Positions 48,291-59,368 of a DNA stretch of 64,000 nt are shown here, piece after piece; the first letter of the stretch is position 1; each line of letters opens with the position of its first letter. The notes under the pieces are model-generated. The model was not told where the DNA came from and did no database searches. It worked only from the letters and a program-made list of their open reading frames with translations. Position numbers and translations under genes: made by a program. The stretch is from Cycas panzhihuaensis (taxonomy: Eukaryota > Cycadophyta), in the NCBI GenBank assembly GCA_023213395.1, contig CM041465.1:235669741-235733740 (forward strand). The letters run 5' to 3'.

Positions 48291-50400
48291 TCATGTGGTA
48301 ACATATGGTGACTCCCTGAAGGTCTGGTACTTTCCCAAATCAGAACTTAATACATCCTACTCTCTCTCTGGTAGTCCTCTACTCATGGTGCATCATCTCC
48401 TGGTTGATACGATCCTCTTGAGGACCACATACCTCCTAAACTCCTCCTATGCATCTGGGAGCTCGCTGCCTTGCTCCCCTTGTCCTGAGGTCTCCTCGGG
48501 GTCATCACCATCGTATGGGTATGGGTCCTGCTCTATGATGACCTTGATACCATCTAGTCTACCAGCTGATCATATCATGCCTAGATATGATCTCTCTCAC
48601 TCTGTACCCTTTAGAGCCTCTCCTCCATCCCTAAGAGGTGCTCCTCTAGTATAACCACTTGGATGTGACTCTCCACATTACTACCTGCTCCTCCCTGAGG
48701 CTCCAGCACCTAGACCTGACCTCGTAGGGTATCTCTCTTTGCTCTAGTCCCGTCCAGCTCTCCTTATAGCTATCCCACTCTCGCCTGATGCTCCTTGGAC
48801 TCTACTACCCACACATCCCTGGCCCTAACCAATGGGGTGAATGCTGCTGTATGAGCCCCTACTAACCATGGCTCCTCCCCTGCATGGATGGGAGGTTGCC
48901 CTCCACGTGAGCCAAGGGAACATCTCCCAGACTACCACCTTAACCAACCTCCTCATCTCTGCTGCTCTTGCGAAGTCCAACACACCATATGCCGATATAT
49001 ATATCCATATATGTATACTAAATAAGCTAAATCAAAATGAAGCATCTAGGTGCCTGGTGATGAAAAGATAATAGGGAAAGGTTATGTCTCACCTCCTGGG
49101 ATTATCAGCTCCTTGACTCAGATGACCACCTCCTCCTCAGGACCTCCCCCAGTTGCTGGTACCTCCTCCTCCTCTGGTACCACTTTGCCAACAACCTGGC
49201 CTGCCAGAGCATTGCCTCTACCCTCCTCAGTTATAGTTGTCACCACTACTTGGGCTCTTTTGACTATCCTCAGCCTCTTGACTGGTGTGCGTGGTGGCCT
49301 GCCTCTCCCTGCAGCTCCTAAGGGACCCGCCTCTCCTCCTGTGGCTTCTGAAGGCCTTGCCTCACCTCCTGCGGTCCTTGATGGACCTGCCTTGCCACCA
49401 ACTACTTGGATGGGCCTATCCCATCACCACCATCATTTCTAACATCATCATCATCTCCTCTAGGACCACCTTTGGCTCCTCTAGATCTACCTGCCTCATC
49501 GTCACTACCCCACCTGACCCCTCTATATCAGTCTGTCATATAATCTACCACGGTGAAGAGGTCTAGTGACGTCGCCTCCACCGAGCGTCGGACATACGCC
49601 TAATCCTCGGTCCCCCGAGCCGATCTACCACACCGTGGACCATGGGAGACCATGCTGAGATAGGGTGTGGCCCTCTTGCTGATGCCACTACTCTGAAGTG
49701 ATAAAAAAACTAGCACTATAGTAATATTCTATATAAGAAGCCTCCTCTCTCGATCACTCTAATGGCATCTAATTGGGTGATTAGGTTCACCGCTATCAGG
49801 GTGGCCAAGTTCATCCTCTCCCCAGTCTCACATCTCCTCACCATCTCCATCTAGCCACCGAGGGTGTCCTTGTAGTTATGTTTCTGGGAGATCTGAAACA
49901 TAATACCAAGTGTAATCAACTTCCTCACTCGAGGAATCCACAATATGACCATGCTCTGAATAGATATCTCTATCCTCTCCCACCTGTCCTAACTCATGAA
50001 GAAGGTGGTAACCTCCCTATGCATGGTGTCATTGCTAAGTATTACCCCTAGCAACGTTGATGCCCCTGCCACTAGTATTCTCGAGATCCTTTAGATATCT
50101 CTTGGTGTGATAATAACATCCCCTACTAGGGGGAGGTAAAATACATATTGCTTGTGATCCCAGTGGAAGATGATATCGACCAACAGATGCTGATCTGAAG
50201 CATATTATGGCATCCTGATCATCTTCAGCAAGCTACATCTCCCTAGTATCCACCTGTCCCCATGAGACATCATCTCTATAAAACTCATCATTGCCATGCC
50301 AATGTTCTTGCATTTGTCTACCATGATAACCACGTGTCAAACACCCAAGAACTAGTTAGAACAATCATGTACCTATCTACCGGCCTTTAGGACTGCTCCT
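48290..50400 (-). pseudogene. Antisense ORF in G1 with plant mobile domain (PMD) similarity
   Basis: On the minus strand, opposite to gag-pol, a long frame reads at about 49720-50270: DQHLLVDIIFHWDHKQYVFY, LPLVGDVIITPRDI, then RISRILVAGA, MHREVTTFFMS and METVRRCETGER-like sequence with a few stops. The pattern 'LL..I...WD.....F.LP.G...IT..DI.RI..I.V.G' is that of the plant mobile domain (aminotransferase-like, PMD; MAIN-type proteins), a family known inside some Ty3/gypsy and Mutator elements. Downstream (lower coordinates) lie glycine-, arginine- and acid-rich low-complexity frames. A polypyrimidine run ending in 'tttatcacttcag' (about 49698-49715, minus) could be a 3' splice site. Several stops make it a pseudogene. 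The domain call is by motif reading, not by search. Confidence 0.68.
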
Positions 50401-50800
50401 CACCCCCTTCTGGCTGAGTTTGGCACTCCTTCAGGCCATTCTTTGCCTTTTTAGTTGGTTGGCTTTCACACCGCATTAAACTCTGCAGCACCGTAGAGTT
50501 TAGCATGGGCCCCTGTTGAGCTTTTAGTGCAAACTCAGTAGTCCCGTGGTAAATTTTGCGGCACTGCGATCTTTGCCGTGGGCCAGTGACACCCTCACAA
50601 AAGAGGGGATTTCCACCCAAAAAACCCAAAAATTTTTCCAGGGTAGCTCACACTTAGGCCCACCAGGATCGAGACTACCTAATACCCTAGTCCCCCCTCT
50701 CTTTGGGCCTAATTCAGGCTCCAGGGGATCTGAATTCACCCTTAAGGGGCCTAAAACTGCTTAGAAAAAGCTTAAAAATACTTAAACTTTAAATGATGAA
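50400..50800. promoter_or_regulatory. LTR-like U3 module upstream of the antisense frame
   Basis: Contains 'caccgcattaaactct', an inverted pair taaactct/agagttta (50477-50484 and 50495-50502) and a 'ccgtggtaaattttgcgg' block, all resembling the 'accgca...accgtg...taaatt' region of the S1, G1 and G2 LTRs. Lies just upstream of the PMD-like frame (minus direction), so it could have served as a promoter region. This is inference from resemblance. Confidence 0.45.
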
Positions 50801-51012
50801 ATGGAACGGATAAGGTATGATCCACTCACTGGATCTAGTCTGGTTATTGCCATCTCGCCTCCCTGGTCCTACCGGTTATCTCTACACCTCGATCCAATGG
50901 TTTGATCTCCCTTTGCATGCCTCTGAAGTCAAGCGGTGTTCACTCACGAAAGAAAATGGCTCTGAATCAATCATGAGCCTATAAAAATGAATCTTGTTCT
51001 CGCTAAGTTTTC

Positions 51013-51020
51013 CTTATATA
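51013..51020 (-). promoter_or_regulatory. Candidate TATA box for antisense transcription
   Basis: Minus-strand tatataag, a close match to the plant TATA consensus, lies about 750 bp before the PMD-like region. A plus-strand tataaaaa also lies at about 50970, so direction is ambiguous. Confidence 0.35.
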
Positions 51021-51574
51021 GGCGGGGACCTCGATGAGCACCTCCTCCTTTTCTCTTGTCGCAACAACCCTTAGGACCATCTCTCTTCCCTAGTTACCTT
51101 TGCCTTTTAAGTCTGCCTCCCATTTCACCTTTTTGGCCCTCTTTTCTTCCCACCCTCTAAGTGCATTTATGGTATCGCCTTTAGCCTTGTGAGATCCCTT
51201 TTGCCTCGATTTTATACCATCTCTAAACATACCCAAGTTTATACTCATTTGGCTTGTTTCGTCATCTTGAACCCATTTTTTCTACCCATTCATGCCTCTA
51301 GGGTTCTCAAAAGAAATGCCTTCCCCATCTGGGACTATGCCTTGCTTCCTTCAGCGACCTTTGGGATCACACAAGGGCCTTGTTACCACGGTTTCCTTCC
51401 TGTCCATCGGGTCAGTCTCCTTGTCCTTGGGTCCTCCTGCCCTTCACAACCCCTATCGATAACCACTTGAGACCCTCGTGACTACTTTACTGCGTTGAGT
51501 CCCTTTTGCCCTATTCACCTTGTCAGCACTCTTTTTCCTTGATTTGCCCTAACAAGACCTCCATTCCTTCTACC

Positions 51575-51960
51575 ATGGTATTACTCATCTTCACTGATGG
51601 CAGAACCCATAACAGCCCAGGCCCCTTTGCCACTGTGCGGATTCTCCGTGACCCTTCTAAATATGTCTTCATGTATTTCGAGATCTTCCTTCCCAGAGCC
51701 ACTAATAATGAAGCTGAGTACACAATTGTTATTGAGGCTCTTACCAATGCATTCACTTCCACTATGGACCCATCATCCTCTTCTATGACTCTTAGGTTGT
51801 GGTGTCCCATCTCACTCAAGTCTACCAGGTGCATTGCCCACGCCTCAAGTCCCTCACCTTTACTGCTAAGTCCCTCTTAGCTTGTTTCCCTTCCATTGAT
51901 ATCTGACACATCCCTTGGGCTCTCAACATTGAGGTAGACAACTTGGTTCATCTCATCCTT
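51575..51960 (+). pseudogene. Second RNase H (archaeal-like, aRNH) 3' of integrase
   Basis: Sense-strand frame 51506-51880 reads LLIFTDGRTHNSPGPFATVR, then FLPRATNNEAEYTIVIEAL. The TDG...NNEAEY pattern is the archaeal-like RNase H (RVT_3-type), not the gypsy RNase H. After a frame change, FYDS follows at about 51779-51790, then VVVSHLTQVYQVHCPRL, and EVDNLVHLI at 51931 onward. The four acidic positions D, E, D, D are all visible, though not in one frame. Such a second RNase H is reported for Tat-lineage plant elements. It lies 4 kb after integrase and 0.5 kb before the polypurine tract. A gag or pol polyprotein reading into it would need a long span; how it was expressed is unknown. Confidence 0.82.
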
Positions 51961-52471
51961 GAGCGTCGCCTCCCTCTTCTTAGTGACCCCACTTGAGAGA
52001 CTTGTCCAGTCACCCAAGCACCCAAGTCTTGGGTTGTCCCTTCCTTCATATCGCTATCCATTCACACCTCTGAAAGCCCCGCTAATGAGGTTAAACTATA
52101 AGCGACCACAAGGTTTGTCTCTTTACCCCACTTTTAGCACATAACTCATCATTTTTTACTTATGTATACAACACCCTATTCACGACATCTGTCTAATCAG
52201 GTTTGTGGTCATCACCACCCTTTTTTTTTTCATACTCCTATGATGGGGGCATCCCCATCCCCCTCATCCGTCATCATTGTAGTTGACTATAGGGTGACAC
52301 ATAAGCAACCCCTATGTTGTCTTGCTCTTGCCTCCACACCCACGTGTCCTGCCATGACACTTGTTGTCACCCTTGGCTCATACCATTGTTATGTTTGTTT
52401 ATATATATATATCATTAATGCTGTGTTGCCAACATTTGCCATCGCATTATGCTCCGTGTGAGGCTCTACTG

Positions 52472-52480
52472 CTAAGGGGG
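52472..52480 (+). other. G1 polypurine tract
   Basis: ctaaggggg, three bases (tag) before the 3' LTR start at 52484. Consistent with plus-strand priming. Confidence 0.75.
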
Positions 52481-52483
52481 TAG

Positions 52484-55400
52484 TGTTTCCTATTTGTTAG
52501 GAATGGGTTTTGGTGAGTTGACTCAGGTAAGTGCAGGTACGCTTCTATCCTTTGCCTTTGTCACTTCAAGAAAGGAAAATTAAAGCATCTATTTTCTACT
52601 ACATGGATTGATTCATTTGGTGATCATCTTGCATCCGATACTTGATCATATTGCTTGACATTATTCTAGCCTATGATGACTTGGGGATCACCGATCAATG
52701 GCGGGTCCACAACCCTCATGCATCTCCATATTGCCCTAAGTATCGATTAGCCCTTGTGATTTGTTCACAACCCCATTGTTAGATCTTAGCTTTTAGCACT
52801 TCATTTAGGTATGATTGATATATTTTTACCTGTTTGCCAACTTCCTAAGAACTCTATCTCTTTGGTACCCTATCCGGCATAGGTCATTTCTTCTTCATGA
52901 CTATCCCCAACCACCTGGATAGAGGGCTAGTCCCTCCTAGGCTTGAAGTACCTTCTTTTAGGGATCTTAGCTCCTTCTTCCCTTTATGTTTTTTATGATG
53001 TCACTGCACTGCGACAAATATCATAGTACCATAGTAGACTTCACGGTACTGCGAAGTTTACAATGGGGTGACTATTATAAACCATTTTTTAAAATCTGTC
53101 GTGGTAAATTTCTAATTTATTACAAAATTGCCATGTGGCTAATTCATATTCCTGGCCCTAGCCAAACGAATTGCTCAATTGATCTAGGGTTAGGTTTAAA
53201 ACCCAAAAAAGACATCATTTTCTCCTCTCTTAGACTCTCTTCTTCCACTTTCTCTCATCTCTTCTTGCTCTCTCATAGGTCACCTCCTATAGAAACACCC
53301 TACAACACCAGACATGCCTATGTGATAGCTTGAGATCAGTCCTCTATAGCTTGGATCCATAGTAGCAGGCCTGAGATAAGGCCCCTTCAAGTAAGACATG
53401 CTCCAAGGATCACCTCCAAGCACAAACATCATACTCCATCAAGGTTGTCTCTTTAGATTTTAGGTGTCACCTGCAAACCTTGTAGGGCCACCTTTCTTTG
53501 CCTTTTTCTTAACTAGATCTATTCCTAACTCACCTATAGCAGGTATTCCCCCATTCTTATTTTGTTTTGTTCCTTTTAAGTTCCTTGAAAGTGATTGAAA
53601 CACCCTGCATACCTCCTTCTTTTCTCAATTTTTTCATTATGTATAGGAGGCATCACCTCCATCTTTCCTTGGCTATCCTCCACATCTTCCTATTCTTCCC
53701 TAGTTTCTCTAAGAAGGCAGCAAGGGAGGGGTCCAGAAAGGAAAGAGAAAGGATCAATGTGGGTTCCACAACCTAGCAAGGCCTTCTCCTCAAGGGCAAT
53801 CCCCTTCTCCCATTTTCCTCTTCCTCCTCTGTGCTTCCCTTAGGCTACTAAAGAGCTCTTGGAAGAGAGGCCATCGCTAGAAGCAGCGTACATAGACCAT
53901 TGTTGTGCTTGCTCCAGCCTTGTGAGCCTTACATAAGTAGGGATTGCATCCCCTAATCATACCCCACCTTGCCTTTGGGTGTTGGATTAATTTTGGGTTG
54001 TAAAAGTTGTGCATGTAACTTTTACAATGTTAATAACATTTATAGCCTTTTTATAGCCCGTCATCCATATATTTAGCCCTTATTATTCTGTCATTACTTA
54101 TTGTTTATGTGCTTGGATAGTGTGGACGTGTATGTTTTATAGGGTTAGCCATTTTGAGGCTAACCACCTCTATCCATTTTCTTGTCTTGCTTGCATAGAG
54201 AAGGTTGGAAGTCTCTTAACTAAAGGTTTCACTTGATTAGCATACTTTGCTTGCATTACTTTATGCACTTTGTATACATATATATCTTATACCCTAGCAG
54301 CCCCTTGGAAAAGGGAAATACTATTTGATTATAGGTTCTCGTTATGCTATGTGTGGAGGAGAAAGAAGCACATCAACTCAGGTATATCCTTCTCCTTTAT
54401 TCCCTTATCACTTTCTAATCTTTTTGCATAGCCATTTCCTTTTTCCTTTCTTATCCTTTCCTGTTCAACTTGGGGAGGGTAAGGAATCTAACATCACCAC
54501 CCTACGTTGTTCATTCTTGGGGAAAGTGGAAGAGAAAAACAAGTGCAACATGAGGTAACATATTCATCTAGTCGCACGATCTTCCAAGTGCACCACTACT
54601 TTTTTTTTTTATCGCTCTCTTTCATTTGTTCAAAGTTTATTTGCTTGCATACGTAGAACATAAAGGGAAAAAGAGCAAAAAAGTAAACTTGCATTCATCA
54701 TTAGCATGTGTTTGTTCTATTTATTTATTTAGGAAAGTGGATGAAGTAGGAATCACATTCTTTCACTTCCTTACTTGATTGCATGTCCTTTCGTTTGGCC
54801 TTACACCCCTTGCATGCACATATGCAACTATTTGGATAGCCTCTTTATTTCTTTTTCTTTTATAGAAAACAAAAGGAAAGTGATGTTGTTATATTAGAGA
54901 GTAAACGAGAGCATACTCATTAGTTTATAGTTTTCTCCTTATTTGCAATAAACATAACAACATACTTATCACTTCACCACAATATATAGAAGGCCAAACC
55001 CTTCACACTCAAAACAGTAAAAACACTTTTTGCTGTCACCTCATATCCCCAAGCCTGCCTTGGGTATATTAGCCTAGAGAAGGCCTTGCCCCTAGGTCAT
55101 ACCCCCCTCATCTTATCATATCTATAATAGCCAAATAACCTTAGCTCCCCTTCCTTTTGGTTTGGTTCACCTTGTGGGGTGGTTACTCAATTTCCCTTCC
55201 GCAAGCATACACCTCCTACTTTATTTGTTCAAGTACACATCGTTCATCCCCTTTTCCTTTTATAGGGAGCCATTCCCTCATTTGACCTTACCTCCCTCCT
55301 TTGGCCATACAAGGTGGGAGGACCCACCTTGAGGTTACTCGGGAGGCCAGGATATCCCTCACTCTTTTACCCTTAGAACCAAAAGCCGAGTTACTTAGAA

Positions 55401-55563
55401 GGAAGTTGTGTGCCATTCACAGGTCTTAAACACATTCGGCGTCTTGAACACCACAATGCGGGTGATCTCTCTCACTTACTAGATTGACCTTAGTTTCCAA
55501 AACTCTTCGTTGATTAAACCAATCATAACCAAGTGTGGTTACCATCCCATAAATGTAATTCCA
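52484..55563 (+). repeat. G1 3' LTR
   Basis: About 3.08 kb, intact. Contains 54205-54912, which is missing from the 5' copy. Starts tgtttcctatttg and ends aattcca. Together with the 5' parts it defines the element. Frames inside (for example 53567-53843, 54325-54558) are low in complexity and not called genes. Confidence 0.92.
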
Positions 55564-55568
55564 CCATG

Positions 55569-55623
55569 CTACCAGCCTATCAAAATTTTAGCCTCCAAAA
55601 TATTATTGTCATGTTATCTAACA
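55569..55623 (-). repeat. C3 3' LTR, last piece
   Basis: Resumes the C1-like LTR with 'ctatcaaaattttagcc' and ends 'ttatctaaca', directly before the tract that matches the C1 polypurine region. The join across G1 fits the C1 LTR sequence. Confidence 0.88.
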
Positions 55624-55959
55624 ATCTCCACCTTAACTACAATTTACCTAATACCTTTTGCTAGACCATTCATTATCTTTTCTACAAGCCAAGAGAATTC
55701 AAACACCATTTAAACTTCTCCAATGGTACTGGTTTTATGAATATATCAATATAATTCTATTTTATGTTAACATTCTCAATTGCCACTCTACCTGCTTCCA
55801 TAATCTATCTAACAAAATGGTACTCAAGAGCAATATGCTTTGTCCTACTATGATAGGATATATTCTTGGCTAAGTAAATGGCACTTTAACTATTACAAAA
55901 TACCTTTACCTTTTTTTGTTTCTTTTGAAGTTCAACTAATAGACCCTATAACCATATTA

Positions 55960-56464
55960 CTTCTTTACAAGTATATGCTACAGTAATATATTCTACTTCT
56001 GTAGTTGATAATGTAATTATGCTCTGTAATTTTGACATTTAACTAACTAGACCATTTGCAAGAGTAAATACATAACCCAAAGTAGACATTCTCTTATCTA
56101 AATCTCCCATAAAGATTGAATCAACAAATCCATAAACCTAATTACCTATACCTCTAAAGGTGATCTGATAATAACTTGTGCCCCTCAAATATCAAAGAAT
56201 CCATTTCACTACTACCCAATATTTCTTTCTTGGATTTGCCATAAACCTACTAACTACACTGACTACATATGAAATGTTAGGTCTTATATATATTATGGTA
56301 TACATCAAACTTCCTACTGCACTGACATAAGGTACATGAGACATATAATCATTTTCTTCTTCATTATTAGGACTCATACTCAAAGAAAGCTTGAAATGGG
56401 AAGCCAAGGGGATACTTATTATTTTCATATTTACCATACCAAATCTGGTCAGTACTTTCTCCAC
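55960..56464 (-). pseudogene. C3 RNase H and RT connection
   Basis: Reads MEKVLTRFGMVNMKIISIPL, YVSAVGSLMYTIIY, then across stops into the RNase H part with the equivalents of C1's 'CGYVDSDF' and 'STTEA' regions near 55995-56125. It is clearly homologous to C1 10202-10720 but with more stops. Confidence 0.85.
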
Positions 56465-56499
56465 ATATTTCTACTGTGATAACCATAGCTTACCATTTT

Positions 56500-57190
56500 T
56501 CCTGTCTCTATGTATCTCCATACCTAAGATTTATTTTGCAGCTCTTAGATCCTTCATATCAAAAGTCCTAGCTAATTGAGCCTTTAACTTGTTGATTTCT
56601 ACCATACTCTTGCTTACAACTAGTATGTCATCAATATATAATACTAAGATAATGAATAATCCATTCTCTAAGAATTTAAGATAAACATAATGATCATACT
56701 CACTTCTTTTAAAATTTTGGTTCTCCATGAAGGCATCAAACTTCCTATACCATTGCCTGGGTGATTGCTTTAGGCCATACAATGATTTCCTAAGCTTGCA
56801 AATAAGTCTTTTCTTACTATCTTGTATAAACCCTTCTGGATGATCTATATAGATCTCCTTATTTAAATCTCCACATAGAAAAGTTATTTTTATATCTAAT
56901 TGCTCCAACTCTAAATCAAGAGAAGCTACCAATGCTAATAGAACTTAAATTAAAACAAGTTTGACAATTGGTGAAAAGATCTCATGAAAGTCAATACCTA
57001 TTTTTTGTACAAAACCTTTAACCATTAGTCTTGCCACTTGTGTTGTCAACCTTTCCATCAACATCTTTTCTTTCTTAAAAACCCACTTGTAACCAGCGGT
57101 CTTCCTACCATGTGGAAATTCTAATAAGTCCTATGAATTATTTTTCTTCAAAGCATCTATCTCTTCCTACATAGCCCCCTTCCACTTCTC
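56500..57190 (-). pseudogene. C3 reverse transcriptase
   Basis: Frame 56531-56932 reads LDIKITFLCGDLNKEIYIDH, SLYGLKQSPRQWYRKFDAF and the catalytic box YIDD at 56627-56638 (minus). The upstream part with the GIDFHEIFSP-like region near 56965-57000 is degraded. Homologous to C1 RT. Confidence 0.9.
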
Positions 57191-57559
57191 ATTATGAATA
57201 TCATATATTACTTCCTGATAGCATGTAGGCTCACCATCACTAGAAACCAAAGCAACAGAAATAGAAGGGTTATACTACTTATGTGGATGACTGACTCGTA
57301 TAGATATTTTAATAGTTAGTAGAGGAGTATCCACATACTCCTATAAATCTACTACAGATTCATCTTTAGGAAGGTCTTCCTGCTCTTCTGTTTCCAAAGA
57401 TGGTTGGGTCTTAAGCTTGACCTATTAATATTTAACTTTCTGCTCCTATTTCACTTCAACTTCTATATTATATAATTTTATAAAAGGAGATTCATCAAAT
57501 ATAACATCTCTATTAATAGTGATTTTTGTGGGCGATGGGATCCCATAACTTGTATCCCT

Positions 57560-58345
57560 TCACACCATCTCTATCATCATAACTAATAAATATACATCTC
57601 TTGGATTTTGGGTCTAACTTTGAACATTGACTTCTATTAGTTAAGGCATAAGAATCACAACAAAAAACTTTCAAATTTGAAGAGTCATATGGATGTCCAG
57701 TCTATACCTCTTTAGGAATCTTACAGTTTATTGCAAGTGATGGTGAACTATTCTGAAATAACAAGTTGTTTGAATAGCTTGACTATAAGCCCTACTCCAT
57801 ACATATTACTCAGCATGCTTCTTGCTCTTTCTAAGAGTGTCATATTCATGTGCTTAACTATGCCATTTTACTTTGGAGTATAACTAGTGATCTTATGCCT
57901 TCGATCCTAGCTTCTCTGTAATAGTTCTTAAACTCCAAGGAGTTAAACTTACCTCTATTGTCAGTTCTTAAACATTTGATTAACCTGCCAGTGCTCTTCT
58001 CAACCAGAGCCTTAAAATGCTTAAACACTGCTTTGAAAACTTGATTTCCTTTTCAGAAAATAGACGCATACCTTTATGGAGTAATCATCTATAAATGTGA
58101 CAAAGTATAATGATCCTCCATAAGATATTGTAGAATGTGCCACACATAATGTATATAATCCATAACACCTTTACTAGTGTGGCTCCCTACTTTAAACTTA
58201 GGTCTACATAGCTTTCTAAAAATATAATATTTACAAAAAGCCAAATTTAAAAGCTGTAAGTTAGGAAGTAACTTGCGATTCATCATCACCTTAAGTCCTC
58301 TTTCACTCATATGCCCAAGTCTCTGATGCCATAACTAAGCTAGAT
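57560..58345 (-). pseudogene. C3 integrase
   Basis: MSERGLKVMMNRKLLPNLQL and CKYYIFRKLC in frame 58089-58310 correspond to the C1 zinc-binding region, with the second cysteine of C-x2-C replaced by tyrosine. The core is broken by stops and frameshifts; equivalents of LRTDNG and ERMNR occur near 57970 and 57850. Confidence 0.85.
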
Positions 58346-58740
58346 CTTACCAGTATTTGATATTGTAGCTATATGGCTAATATCTATACTTCCCACTAAA
58401 ATATAAAGGGTTCCTTTCTTTAAGACTTTCATAACAACCAAAGTGGCCTTTGACACGTTCAAGATCCCTTCATGACCTGTGTACTTATAACCACTAGAAT
58501 CTAGTTCACCCAAGAAAATTAGATTCCTTTTTAGATTAAGTACATGTCTAACATCAATTAATATTCTTACTATGCCATCAAACATTTTAATTCTGATGCT
58601 ACCAATGTCTACTTTCTTACAGAAAACTTCATTTCCCATAAGCACATAGCCACCATCAAGAGGTTAGTACATTGAAAACCAACTCTTATGTGGACATATG
58701 TGGTGTAAAACACCTGAATCCAATAACTAATCATGATGAT
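58340..58740 (-). pseudogene. C3 protease region
   Basis: LMGNEVFCKKVDIGSIRIKM and VRHVLNLKRNLIFLGELDSS in frame 58340-58645, matching C1. The active-site region near 58710-58740 reads as a relic of the 'LDSS/GASH' motif with stops. Confidence 0.8.
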
Positions 58741-58959
58741 AATGGAAAATATTACAAGCAACCAAAATATCATCATCTGTAACTATATTCGACTCCACCT
58801 GATTAGCCTTCTTAGTAGGATCTTCCTTTTTCTAGAACTCCTTTCTTTTGTAAGAATCCTTCTTAAGGTAACCTATCTTATTGTAGTGCCAATATTTAAG
58901 CTTACTCTTCTTGCCTTTTGACTTTGACCTTGATATGTCCTAGAGATTTGTCCTCTCTC

Positions 58960-59368
58960 AATCATTCTGCACCTTACTATCATAACCGTGTGTAGGTTTC
59001 AAGACTGAACTTCCTTCTTACTTATTCCATCAGTAAAGCACTCACAACAGAATCATAGTCTAATTCATATATAGTATTAAAAATAATTGAGGTGATAATA
59101 TTATCCTAGGATTCTAGTAATAAACATAATAAGGTAATAGCCTTATCCTCATCCTCAATCGTGATATCGATACTAGCCAACTTATAAATAAGAGTATTAA
59201 AAATATTTAAATGACTAATAATTTTTGTACCTTCATCTGTAATGAGTACATCTGCCTCTTCAAGTAAATTCAATTTGTTATTAATTTAGTCATATACAAG
59301 CCTTCCAACCGAGTCCATAATCTTGCTGCTGTCTGCTCCCATGTGATGTTAAATAGAACTTCATCTAC
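58960..59368 (-). pseudogene. C3 gag, cut by G2
   Basis: TRLEGLYMTKLITN near 59270-59330 and the phrases equivalent to C1 'SLPESWDNIV' near 59105 show copia Gag. The frame ends at 59368, where the LTR of G2 begins; the N-terminal part and the 5' LTR would lie past G2. Confidence 0.87.

Larger units (their letters stand above)
31611..55563 (+). mobile_element. Tat-like Ty3/gypsy retrotransposon G1
   Basis: Large plus-strand element. 5' LTR starts at 31611 (tgtttcccagctac), 3' LTR spans 52484-55563 (starting tgtttcctatttg). Flanks are ccata (31606-31610) and ccatg (55564-55568), one mismatch, and the interrupted C3 LTR resumes right after. Internal order is primer site, gag, protease, RT, RNase H, integrase, then a 4.9 kb 3' region with an antisense PMD-like frame and a second RNase H. 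No chromodomain is visible. Long LTRs, a long 3' region and the extra RNase H point to the Tat lineage (which includes Ogre, Grande and Retand-type elements). The span includes nested copia C2 (about 6.7 kb with flanks), leaving about 17 kb of G1 itself. All frames contain stops. Confidence 0.9.
28298..59368 (-). mobile_element. Ty1/copia element C3, split by nested insertions
   Basis: Minus-strand copia of the same family as C1. The left LTR starts at 28298 (tgttgagaaaactagg) and continues in three pieces: 28298-28467, 31172-31610 and 55569-55623, interrupted by S1 and by G1. The internal region 55624-59368 reads, on the minus strand, gag, protease, integrase, RT and RNase H with many more stops than C1. 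The gag is cut at 59369 by G2, and the 5' LTR is not in the window, presumably beyond G2. Only about 4.4 kb of the 31 kb span is C3 itself. Joining each LTR piece to C1's LTR gives a continuous alignment, which is what proves the nesting. Confidence 0.9.
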
